DNA of 64,000 nt from Mycobacterium paraterrae (GTDB lineage Bacteria > Actinomycetota > Actinomycetes > Mycobacteriales > Mycobacteriaceae): contig NZ_CP092488.2 in the NCBI RefSeq assembly GCF_022430545.2, positions 2,108,001 to 2,172,000 on the forward strand. Direction: 5' to 3'. Positions within the stretch are counted from its first letter, which is position 1; each line of letters starts with the position of its first letter. The notes beneath the pieces were generated by a model. That model was not told the DNA's origin. It was given only the letters and a program-made list of their open reading frames with translations, and did not search any database. This document shows, one piece after another, positions 1 to 8,600 of the stretch. The translations under genes and the position numbers were made by a program.

Positions 1-155
1 ACCGCCCCCTCCGGACGGTCCCGCGGCGGGACCTCGACCTGGGCCGGCTGAGCTTCCTCCGCCGCCCGCTGCACCGCCGGCCGGCTGACGGTTGAGGAGC
101 TGTCATGGTCACGTTGGGACCGCCGCCGCCCGAGTCGCATATTTCGCTGGCGCAT
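1..155 (-). CDS. 5' part of an unrecognised protein, cut by the window edge
   Basis: An open minus-strand frame starts at the ATG at 155 (a second ATG follows at 140) and runs off the left edge. The readable N-terminus is basic (MRQRNMRLGRRRSQRDHD) and then becomes Glu/Pro/Ala-rich (RPAVQRAAEEAQPAQVEVPP), like a cytoplasmic linker ahead of a domain outside the window. No clear ribosome binding site precedes the ATG. Only about 51 codons are visible, so no function is proposed. It would be divergent from the J-domain gene starting at 315. Confidence 0.35.
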   Translation of the reverse strand, partial: MRQRNMRLGRRRSQRDHDSSSTVSRPAVQRAAEEAQPAQVEVPPRDRPEGA

Positions 156-314
156 AGGCTCAATCGGCGCGCCACCAAGCAGTGGCCCGGTATCTGGTGA
201 TCGGGGGCGAAGGCCCGTTAGCCACTGATGTCGTTGCGTTGCAATAGCTTTGAGATCACTCGGGCCGACAGAGGGCAAGTGAGCTGGTTGGGCCCCGGAT
301 AGAAAGACACGGGT

Positions 315-872
315 GTGAGCGGTAGCGAAGTGGTCCGTCGTTTGACCCCCGCGACTAAAGCAGTCGCGAAGAAGGCGGCGGCGAAAAAGGTCGCGAAGAA
401 GGCGCCGGCAAAGAAGGCGGCGGCGAAGAAGGCCGCCAAGAAGGCGCCGGCAAAGAAGGCGCCGGCGAAAAAGGCCGCCAAGAAGGTACCGGGGAAGAAG
501 GCCGCGCCGAAGAAGGCGGCCAAGAAGCCGCCCGCGAAGAAGGCGGCGGCCAAGAAGGTACCGGGGAAGAAGGCCGCGCCGAAGAAGGCGGCCAAGAAGG
601 CGGCGCCGTCACAAAGGACTGCTTCCGCGCCGACGGATCGGGCGCAACGACAATCCGAAGGCACGAAGCCGACACTGAAGGTGCCCGAGTTACCGGCTCC
701 GCCAACCGATCCCGCAGAGATTCTCGGTCTGTCCGAGCCGTTCGACGACAGTGACCTTCGGCGAGCCTGGCGCACTTTCGCCGCCCGCCACCACCCCGAT
801 CAGGGCGGCGACCCGGTGACATTTACCCGAGGGCGCAGAGCCTACGACGAATTACGCGCTCGGCCGAGGTAG
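315..872 (+). CDS. J-domain protein with lysine/alanine-rich histone-like tail
   Basis: The 185-residue product has two parts. Residues about 12-97 are almost entirely Lys, Ala and Pro in KKAAAKK, PAKKAAKK and PGKKAAPKK units, like the basic tails of mycobacterial HupB or HBHA or histone H1. Residues about 130-185 read as a short J-domain ending the protein, with the HPD tripeptide at 160-162 inside HHPDQGGD. J-domains stimulate Hsp70/DnaK ATPase; the basic repeats would be expected to bind DNA or another polyanion. The start used is GTG 315. The coding DNA contains an exact 51-bp direct repeat (477-527 and 549-599), so tail length may vary between strains. Client and localisation are unknown. 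Confidence 0.75.
   Translation: MSGSEVVRRLTPATKAVAKKAAAKKVAKKAPAKKAAAKKAAKKAPAKKAPAKKAAKKVPGKKAAPKKAAKKPPAKKAAAKKVPGKKAAPKKAAKKAAPSQRTASAPTDRAQRQSEGTKPTLKVPELPAPPTDPAEILGLSEPFDDSDLRRAWRTFAARHHPDQGGDPVTFTRGRRAYDELRARPR
477..599 (+). repeat. Direct repeats encoding the Lys-Ala-Pro tail
   Basis: A 51-bp segment at 477-527 recurs exactly at 549-599, offset 72 bp (24 codons). Shorter degenerate copies of the AAG-AAG-GCG type extend back to about 370. The repeats stay in frame and keep the KK-A/P pattern, as expected for a low-complexity tail changing length by slippage or unequal recombination. Confidence 0.85.
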
Positions 873-917
873 CCAGGACGTCGCGCCGGGCGCGCGCGAA
901 TCACTTCTCGCAAAACC

Positions 918-923
918 TATTGT
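918..923 (+). promoter_or_regulatory. Probable -10 hexamer of a leaderless transcript
   Basis: TATTGT ends 7 nt before the GTG at 931. TANNNT at this distance is the usual geometry of leaderless mycobacterial mRNAs, and no ribosome binding site is visible before the GTG. This supports 931 as the start of the DUF7159-ABC fusion gene. Confidence 0.5.
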
Positions 924-930
924 TGTAGTC

Positions 931-3156
931 GTGTCGGACGCGGTGCTCGGTGTCTCCATGACGCCAACCTCTGTCCGCACCGTGCTGGTGGCGGGCGCGA
1001 AGGCGGACGGAGTCGCGGTCAACCAGGGCAATTTCGGCATCGCACACGGCGCCGACCTGCCATCCGGCACCGCGACCGAGCAGATCATCGCCACCATTCT
1101 GATCACCCGTGAGACGGCGGCCAGCGCTGGTTATCGGGTGACGTCCACGGGAGTCACCTGGCTCGATGTGGCCGCGGCGACGGCTTTGCGTGAGGGACTG
1201 GCTACGCGCCGAATCGACAACGTGCTGCTGGTGTCGCCGTTCCACTCCGCGATCGCGCTGGCCCGTGCCGCCGGTGAGTCTGCGGCCTACGACCACACCG
1301 CGCTGCTGTGCATCGAGCCCGACGTCGCGACGCTTGCGGTGGTCAGCGCCGAGGACGGAACGGTCGTGGAGGTGCGGCGGCGGTTTTTGCCGGAGGACGA
1401 CGGAGAAGCGGTCGCGGCACTCGTGGAGATGGTCAACGATGCGGAAGCGATGGAGGCCGGACCGCAGGGGGTGTTCGTGGTCGGCTCCGGTGTCGACGTC
1501 CCACTGATCATGCCTGCCCTGGTCGAGGCGACGTCTCTTCCGGTGACCGCGCCCGACCAGCCCGAGACCGCACTGGCCCGCGGCGCCGCGCTGGCGTCGG
1601 CGAACACCGAGCTGTTGACGGCGTCGGCGATCGAGTTGGCCCGCACCGAAGGTCGCGCCGCCGGATACACCGACATCGCGCTGCTGTGCATCGAGCCGGA
1701 CTCGGCGACCTCAGCGGTGCTGAGCACCCACGGTGACTCGGTCGCGGAAGTGCGGCGGCGTTTCCTGCCGAGTGACGACGCCGCGGCGCTGACCGCGCTT
1801 GTGGAGATCGCCCGAGGTCTAGAGGCGACGGACGGCGGCCCGCAGGGGCTGTTCTTGCTCGGTTCCGGTGTCGACGTCCCACTGATCATGCCGGATTTAG
1901 CTGCGGCGACGTCACTTCCGATCACCACACCGGAGCAGCCTTCGGTGGGTTCGGCCCGAGGCGCTGCGCTCGCGTCGGCGAATGCGTCGTCGTTGGCGTC
2001 CTCCGCGGTCGCGTTGGCTCGCGCGGCTGGCGAGTCGGCCGGTTACGAGAGCACGGCGCTGCTGTGCATCGAGCCGGACGTGGCGACGCTGGCGGTCGTC
2101 GGTACCGCCGACGGGTTGGTGGTCGACCTGCGCCGCCGGTTTCTCCCGCACGACGACGACGAAGCGGTGGCGGCACTGACCGAAATCGTCAAAGGCGCCG
2201 GCGCCATGGAGGGCGGCCCGCAGGGCGTGTTCGTGGTCGGCTCCGGCGTCGACATCCCGTTGATCATGCCCGCCCTGGCCGCGGTGACGACGCTTCCCGT
2301 CACCGCGCCCGAGCAGCCGGCGACAGCAACGCCGCCCGACGTGACCGCCGCTCGTTCGCCACTTTTTGCGTCGTCCACCGCATTCCTCAACGGACACGGC
2401 CCTGACCCCGAAGCGGCATTGCCAGTGCAGGACACCCGGCCGGTCGTCCTGGAAGCCCGCGGGCTGGGTAAATCGTTCGGGTCGGGCACGACGACCATCC
2501 CGATCATCGAGGACATCAATCTGCGGATCCACGCCGGCGAATTCGTCGCGATGGTCGGGCCGTCTGGCTCTGGGAAGTCGACGTTGCTGAGCATCCTCGG
2601 ATTGCTCGAACCGCCGACGAGCGGCGAAGTCCTGGTGAACGGTGCGAGCGTCGCCCGGTTGTCGGCACGGGAACGGGCCGGTGTTCGTGGCCGCCGGATC
2701 GGCTACGTCTTCCAGTCGTTCAACCTGCTCGCCGGTTTGTCGGTCGCCGAGAACGTCATGCTGCCGAGCCTGCTGGCCGGCGAATCTGGTCGCGCCCAAT
2801 ACGACCGGGCCATCGCGTTGCTCGACCAATTCGGCTTGGCCGGGATGGCCAGGCGGGTGCCGGCCGAGTTGTCGGGTGGCGAGCAACAGCGCGTCGCGAT
2901 CGCGCGCGCGTTGTTCATGGCCCCGCAGGTCGTGCTTGCCGACGAACCCACCGGCAACCTCGACACGAAAAACGGCCGCCGGGTGATGGAAGCGCTTTAC
3001 AACCTCAACGCGGCGGGCCAGACCATCGTGATGGTCACCCACGATCGAGCGATCGCCGACGAGGCTCCTCGGTTGGTCTCGCTGCTCGACGGCCGCATCG
3101 AAAGCGACAACAAGCAAATTCGACACGGCGGTGCTGCATGGCGCGCCCCGCACTAG
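931..3156 (+). CDS. Triplicated DUF7159-like domain fused to an ABC transporter ATPase
   Basis: The 741-residue product is a fusion. Residues 1 to about 230 resemble a full mycobacterial DUF7159 (actin/Hsp70-like fold) domain, from VLGVSMTPTSVRTVLV to GVFVVGSGVDVPLIMP. Its C-terminal half then repeats twice; the units begin at nucleotides 1258, 1636 and 2014, exactly 126 codons apart, and each carries ALLCIEPD and VRRRFLP or LRRRFLP. After a linker (about 460-500) comes a LolD/MacB-type ATPase with Walker A GPSGSGKS (543-550), Q-loop Gln595, signature LSGGEQQR (647-654), Walker B ending Asp671-Glu672 and switch His704. All ATPase motifs are intact. The gene overlaps the permease gene by 19 bp, so the two should form one transporter. 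The role of the repeats is unknown; regulation or tethering of the ATPase is an inference. Confidence 0.85.
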   Translation: MSDAVLGVSMTPTSVRTVLVAGAKADGVAVNQGNFGIAHGADLPSGTATEQIIATILITRETAASAGYRVTSTGVTWLDVAAATALREGLATRRIDNVLLVSPFHSAIALARAAGESAAYDHTALLCIEPDVATLAVVSAEDGTVVEVRRRFLPEDDGEAVAALVEMVNDAEAMEAGPQGVFVVGSGVDVPLIMPALVEATSLPVTAPDQPETALARGAALASANTELLTASAIELARTEGRAAGYTDIALLCIEPDSATSAVLSTHGDSVAEVRRRFLPSDDAAALTALVEIARGLEATDGGPQGLFLLGSGVDVPLIMPDLAAATSLPITTPEQPSVGSARGAALASANASSLASSAVALARAAGESAGYESTALLCIEPDVATLAVVGTADGLVVDLRRRFLPHDDDEAVAALTEIVKGAGAMEGGPQGVFVVGSGVDIPLIMPALAAVTTLPVTAPEQPATATPPDVTAARSPLFASSTAFLNGHGPDPEAALPVQDTRPVVLEARGLGKSFGSGTTTIPIIEDINLRIHAGEFVAMVGPSGSGKSTLLSILGLLEPPTSGEVLVNGASVARLSARERAGVRGRRIGYVFQSFNLLAGLSVAENVMLPSLLAGESGRAQYDRAIALLDQFGLAGMARRVPAELSGGEQQRVAIARALFMAPQVVLADEPTGNLDTKNGRRVMEALYNLNAAGQTIVMVTHDRAIADEAPRLVSLLDGRIESDNKQIRHGGAAWRAPH
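1258..2340 (+). repeat. Three in-frame tandem copies of a 378-bp DUF7159 half-domain
   Basis: The codons for LARAAGESA, LARTEGRAA and LARAAGESA fall at 1258, 1636 and 2014, giving a period of exactly 378 bp. Copies 1 and 3 are closer to each other in protein sequence than to copy 2. The third copy stops near 2340 where the linker to the ATPase begins. Intragenic tandem duplication is the simplest origin. Confidence 0.85.
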
Positions 3157-5681
3157 CCGCGGCCGCCAGCGTCCTGCGGCTGATCAACCTTCGCGCGATT
3201 CGGCGGCACACGCTTCGCGCGCTGCTGGCGGCGCTGTCACTCGGCGGCGGAGTGGCCATCGTCGTGGCGGTCATGATCGAGACCAACAGTGTGCGTACCG
3301 CGATCGACGATGTCGGCTACCGGATCGCCGGTCCGGCGCCGCTGCGTATCGTCGGCTCCGCCACCCAAGGGGGGATCGGACCGGCGGTGCTCGGCGCGGC
3401 CGGCAAGGTCCCTGGCGTCGCGGTGCTCGCCCCCGTCGTCCGTGCGGCGACCCAAGTGCGCGACGGCGACCGCGACACGGTCGTGCTGGCATTGGGAATC
3501 GACTGCGCGGCGCGCTGGATCATCGACCCGAAGGTGTGTGGCTCGAACCAGAAAGAGCCGCAAGTGATGGCGACGTCGACCGTGTTCGGCCATTCGCTGG
3601 GGAAGTCCCCGGCGCTGGCGACCGACGTCGGTCAGCTTTCGATAGCGGGCCTCGCGCAGATCCCGCAGCTGGACGACGTCAACAACGGCCGCGTCGTCGT
3701 ACTACCGCTCAGCGCGGCCAAATCGCAGTTCGCGCGAGGCGACCGGGTGGACACCGTCTACCTCACGCTGGCCGAGCACGCCGATGCGACCGCAGTCCAA
3801 GCGGCTGTCGCCAAGGCGGTCGATGCACTCGGGCCGGGCTACCGGGTGCTGACTTGCAACGATCCGGCGGCGGGATTCAACGTGAACGTCATCTTGTTTC
3901 CACTGCTGGCGATCTTCGCTCTGATCGCGATCGGGGTGGGGGTGATTCTGATCGCCCAACTCACCCGCTTGTCGATTCAAGAACGCCGGCGCGAAGTCGC
4001 CATCGCGGCGGCGCTGGGCGCCACGCCGCTGATGACGTTCGGCGGGTTCCTCGCAGAAGCCGCACTGTTGGGGGCTTCCGGCTCGGTCATCGGCATTCTG
4101 CTGGGAATCGTCATCGCCCACCCGGTCGTCGCCAGCGCCAGCGAGTTGACCCAGCAGTTCGTCGGGGTCAACGTGCCCGTCGTGGTCGGTGGGGGAGTCG
4201 TCGTGGCGGCGCTGGGAATCGGGGTCCTGCTGGCCGTGCTCGCGGCGCTGCTGCCCAGTCGCGCGGCGTCGAAAACCCCGATCGCCACTGAGCTTTCGGG
4301 TCGGGCCGCAGTTGAGGACAACCAGTCAACCGGCGCATGGCGCAAGGTGGTGGCCCTGCTGGCCATCGGTGTCACCGGTGTCATCGCCGTCTGGTGGGCG
4401 ACATGGTCGGGCGGGTTGGCGCCGTGGCAGGCCAGTGTTGCCAACGTCAGCGTGGTCGTCGCCATCGTGGGTCTGCTGCTGGCTGCGGCCTACGTGGGCC
4501 CAGAAGTGTTGGATCTCATCCGACTTCGGCCCGAACGCGTCCGCAGCGCGGCGGTGGCGATCGCGTTCACCGGTCTACGGGCCGATCAGTCGCGAATGGT
4601 CGCGATCGCCGGTGCCGTCGCGGTGCCGGTAGCGGTCGCGACATTGCTGTCCGGATTCTTGATCGCCATCAACGACGGAGTCGACACCGTCGCGAAAAGG
4701 CAGGCGAGCGATCGCCTCGTGCTCACCACCACCCGGTTCACCGACTGGGGATCGACGGACGCGAAGTTCTCCCCGGACACCATGTCGAAACTGAACGCGC
4801 TACCCGGCGTCGCCGGCGTGGAGCGGATGGCTGAAGTCGAGATCACCCTGGCGAACGGAGAGTTGGCCTACGTACGAGCCGAGGATCGGCCGACCTTCTC
4901 CTATCACGCGCTTGCCGGGCCCTCGCCGAGACGAAGCATCGAGGCGAATCAACTTGTCATCGGCGGCATTCTGGCCCGCGAAACCGGCGTCCGGGTAGGC
5001 GACACGATGCTGCTCGGCAGCGGACCCAAGGCGCGCCGGATCGTCGTCGGAACGATCGTGGCCACCCCTGAAGTCGGCGGGCGCCGAATTCAGATGTCCT
5101 ATCCGCTCGCCGAACAGATCTTCGGTCCGCAGCCGGCCGGGCTGGTTTTCATCAAGCCGGCCGCGGGTGCCGACCTGAGACGCATCGACGACGAGATTCG
5201 CGCCAGTCGCTTCGATCAGCCGCTGACGGTGGTCGATGCCGACGGATACCGGTCCTCGGTGGTCGCCGGTGAATCCCGTTTCCTCGCACCGCTGAACACG
5301 TTGAAATACGGTCTGCTCGCGATCGCCTTCATCTCGGTGTCCTCGACGCTGTTGCTGCTGGGAATCCGGCGTCGCCGCGAGGTCGCGCTGATCCAGGCAT
5401 TGGGCGCCACCCCGGCCACCGTCTTCGCGGTGACCACCATCGAGGCCGTCATCGCGAGCGCGACGGGCGCGATCCTGGGGGCCATGGTGTCCATCGCGAT
5501 CATCGGGGTCGTGGCGCGCGCCGCGATCGTCGACGTGGGAGCTGTTGTCCCGCTGATCTTTCCGGCGTCCGAGGCTCTCGGTTACGCGATCCTTGCCGTT
5601 CTGTCGGCGGTGCTGGCGGCGGTCGGTCCCGCCTGGCAGACCACCCAGGCCGGTTTGGCGTCGCAGTTGCGTGACGACTAG
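3138..5681 (+). CDS. MacB/FtsX-type ABC transporter permease
   Basis: The 847-residue membrane protein is the partner of the upstream ATPase, whose 3' end it overlaps by 19 bp. It has the double FtsX layout: an N-terminal membrane segment (about 27-46), an extracytoplasmic domain, three helices (about 250-375), two more (about 400-455), a second-half segment (about 480-505), a second extracytoplasmic domain (about 510-710) and three terminal helices (about 720-840). The cytoplasmic motifs RRREVAIAAALGATP and RRREVALIQALGATP, typical of FtsX domains coupling to the ATPase, occur once per half. Length and architecture resemble the mycobacterial permease Rv0987. It ends 6 bp from the convergent NRPS stop, so export of that product is plausible but inferred from position only. 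Confidence 0.85.
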   Translation: MARPALAAAASVLRLINLRAIRRHTLRALLAALSLGGGVAIVVAVMIETNSVRTAIDDVGYRIAGPAPLRIVGSATQGGIGPAVLGAAGKVPGVAVLAPVVRAATQVRDGDRDTVVLALGIDCAARWIIDPKVCGSNQKEPQVMATSTVFGHSLGKSPALATDVGQLSIAGLAQIPQLDDVNNGRVVVLPLSAAKSQFARGDRVDTVYLTLAEHADATAVQAAVAKAVDALGPGYRVLTCNDPAAGFNVNVILFPLLAIFALIAIGVGVILIAQLTRLSIQERRREVAIAAALGATPLMTFGGFLAEAALLGASGSVIGILLGIVIAHPVVASASELTQQFVGVNVPVVVGGGVVVAALGIGVLLAVLAALLPSRAASKTPIATELSGRAAVEDNQSTGAWRKVVALLAIGVTGVIAVWWATWSGGLAPWQASVANVSVVVAIVGLLLAAAYVGPEVLDLIRLRPERVRSAAVAIAFTGLRADQSRMVAIAGAVAVPVAVATLLSGFLIAINDGVDTVAKRQASDRLVLTTTRFTDWGSTDAKFSPDTMSKLNALPGVAGVERMAEVEITLANGELAYVRAEDRPTFSYHALAGPSPRRSIEANQLVIGGILARETGVRVGDTMLLGSGPKARRIVVGTIVATPEVGGRRIQMSYPLAEQIFGPQPAGLVFIKPAAGADLRRIDDEIRASRFDQPLTVVDADGYRSSVVAGESRFLAPLNTLKYGLLAIAFISVSSTLLLLGIRRRREVALIQALGATPATVFAVTTIEAVIASATGAILGAMVSIAIIGVVARAAIVDVGAVVPLIFPASEALGYAILAVLSAVLAAVGPAWQTTQAGLASQLRDD

Positions 5682-5687
5682 CCGCCG

Positions 5688-8600
5688 TCAGAAGCGATAG
5701 GTCGTGCAGCCGACCTGAAGCCCGGAGCCGACGCTGACGATCAATCCGACGTCTCCAGAGCCGACCATCCCGTGCTGCCACGCGTGCTGCAGTCCCAGCG
5801 GCACCGACGACGAGAACGGGTCGGTGTCGGTGGGGGGAACGACGAAAAGCGAAGCGGCGATGCCCAATCGGGTGGCCAGTTCCTCACGGTCGCGTTGCGA
5901 CAGATGCGGTGGGAACACGGCCGCGATGTCGGCCGGGGCGATCGCTTCGAGCTTGAGCAACTCACCGACGGCATTCGCGATGGTGTCCAGGTAAAGAGCG
6001 GCCAGGTCCGGGTCTCGCTCGATTTCGAGCCAGGTGCGGCCATCGGTGTGGCGGGTGTAGGTGGTGAGCGCGTCGGCATAGTCAGGATGGTGGCGGAACA
6101 CGAACCGACCGAAACCCTTGTCGTCGTTGGTCGGTGACAGGATAACCGCCGATCCCGATTCACTCAGGCCGTATGCGGGATGCGCGTCGCTGCCGGCGTT
6201 GTTCTCGATCTCCGAGGCGGTGACCATCGCGTGTGCGGTCTTTCCCGCGCCGATCATCTGAACGGCGACTTGGCAGGCGTTGAGGAACCCGACCGCGCCA
6301 TTGAACACATCGAAGGCCAGGGTCTTCGGACCGTCGGGGGATCGAATGTCGTCGTTCACCCCGAGTTCGCCGGCGACAAGCGCCGCGATGGCCGGTTCGC
6401 TGATGAACTCCTCGCGATACACACCGGCATGGATGATCACCCCCAACTGGTCGCGGTCGAAGCCGGTCCGATCGAGGCATTGCGCGGCGGCCTGGGTCGC
6501 CAGTTCCACCGAGCCGCGCGACCCGGTCGGACCGGCGGGGATCGTGCCGACTCCGGCGATACCGACCGCGGGCGGCGGGGGCGGTTCGGTAGTCGCGCCG
6601 TCGTGCGGTGTGTCGCCGCGGCGTTCGTCGGAACCGCGCCGCATCCGGTCGGGCAGATCGTCGAAGGTGTACAGCGCGGCGCCGACGGTCTGCCCGGAGC
6701 CGCTGATGCCGAACACCGCGTTGTCACCTGAACGGATTCGATTACTCAGGATGTGGTCCTTGAGAGCCACGAAATGAGTTGTGCTAGCGGTATTCCCGCG
6801 CTCGGCAAGGTTGTAGATGGTGTTTCCCGGATTGGCGGATCCTTCGCCGAACATCCGGTTCACCGCGCCGACGGCGTCGTTGAGTGACGACTCCGATGTC
6901 TGGTGCATCACGATGTGGTCGGAATGCTCGGGCCGCCAACCGTGGCGGCGCATCACCGCGGCCACGTACGGCACCGCTGCTTTCACCGCGATCGCGGTCG
7001 CGGCGATCGAGTCGACGGTCATGATCGCGCCGCCGCCGGCTCCGCCGGTCGCTTTCCCAATGCACATCGGGGCGTAGCGGCTGAGCGTGGCGATGTCGAT
7101 GTCGTGGAAGCCGGCGCGATCGTTAGGTCCCCGTTCGAGAAGCACTGCGGCACCAGCATCCCCGACCGTCAGGCAGGCCAGGCGCGGATCCATCGGACCC
7201 TCGATCTCTCGCTGCGCGGTTTCGCTGATGTGAGTGATGTATTCGCCGCTCACCACCAGTGCTCGCCCGACCAACCCGGTCTGCAGGAACGCATCGGCGA
7301 TCGCAATCCCGGTGAACATGCCGGCGCACGCGTTGGTGATGTCGAAAGCCAGCGCGTTGTCGAGACCACACAGATCTCGTAACCGCGCCGCGGTGCTGGG
7401 CTCGAAGACGAACTTCTGGTCGGGTCCGTCGTACCGGGAGATGCTGCACGAGATCAATAGCTCGATCTCCGCCGGCCGGTAGCTCGACCGGGACATGCAG
7501 TCGGCGACGGCTTGGCGAGCGAGGTCGATGGAGAATTCACCCTCGGCGGCGACTCGTCGACGCTTGATGCCGGTCAGCTTTTCCAGCGGTATGCCGACGT
7601 CGTTGACGCAACCGGCGAGCAAATCTGCGGTGGACACTTCTTTGAAAGGCAAGTAGGTGCCGATACTTTCGATCACGGTGTTGCGGGTCGGCCGCTCGGG
7701 CGCTGGCATCGGCCGCGCCTGTGTTTCGGGCCTGACATCGTGCGCCTCGACAGCGGTCGGTCCGGTGACATTGCCCTCGACGGTCTGCCCGTATTCCTCG
7801 GCGAGTTCGGCGATCGTGCCGAACAAGAACACCGACTCCGGCTTGAGCGGCATCCCGGCGGCCTGCGCGCGCACCGCGACCTCCAGGCTGTGCGTCGACG
7901 AGCCGCCGAGCGCGAAGAAGTCGTCGTGCACGCCGACCCGTTCGACGCCGAGCACCGTGCACCAGATCGCGGCCAGAATCTCTTCTGTCCGGTTGCGGGC
8001 GGCGACGAACTCTCGTGCGCGTTCCCTTGTGCCCGAGGCGGAGTCGGCGAGTGCCTTACGGTCGACTTTGCCCCCAGCGGTGCGCGGTAGTTCGTGCGTC
8101 ACGATGAAATGGGATGGCAGCATGGCCGCGGGCAGCCACTCCAGGAGGAAACGCCGCAGCTGCCCGGTGGCCGGGCCGGATTCGGTGCTGGCCGCGACGT
8201 GGGCGGTCAACTGGGTGTGGCCGCGCTCATCGGTCGCGGCGACCACGACGGCCTCCGTCACTTCGGGATGCCTGACGAGTGCGGCCTCGATCTCCCCGGG
8301 TTCGATTCGGACACCCCGGATTTCGACCTGGTTGTCGGCGCGCCCGAGGTATTCGATGTTCCCGTCGGACCGGTAACGCGCCAGATCGCCTGTGCGGTAG
8401 AGCATTTGGCCCGGTTGGGCGGCGAATGGGTCGGCGACGAACCTGGTGGCGGTCAGGCCGGGTTGAGCGTCGTAGCCGCGGCCGACGCCGGCCCCGCCGA
8501 TGTAAAGCTCTCCGGGCACCCCGACCGGTACCGGCTGCAGGTGGGCGTCGAGCAGATGGATCTGGACGTTGGAAATCGGTCGCCCGATCGGGATCGACGG

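Noticed and set aside
370..610. Short repeats that could be taken for a CRISPR array
   Set aside because: The repeats are in-frame codons for Lys, Ala and Pro with no unique spacers and no cas genes.
3131..4291. 386-codon plus-strand frame inside the permease gene
   Set aside because: Arg/Gly-rich out-of-frame reading; the overlapping frame encodes a canonical FtsX permease.
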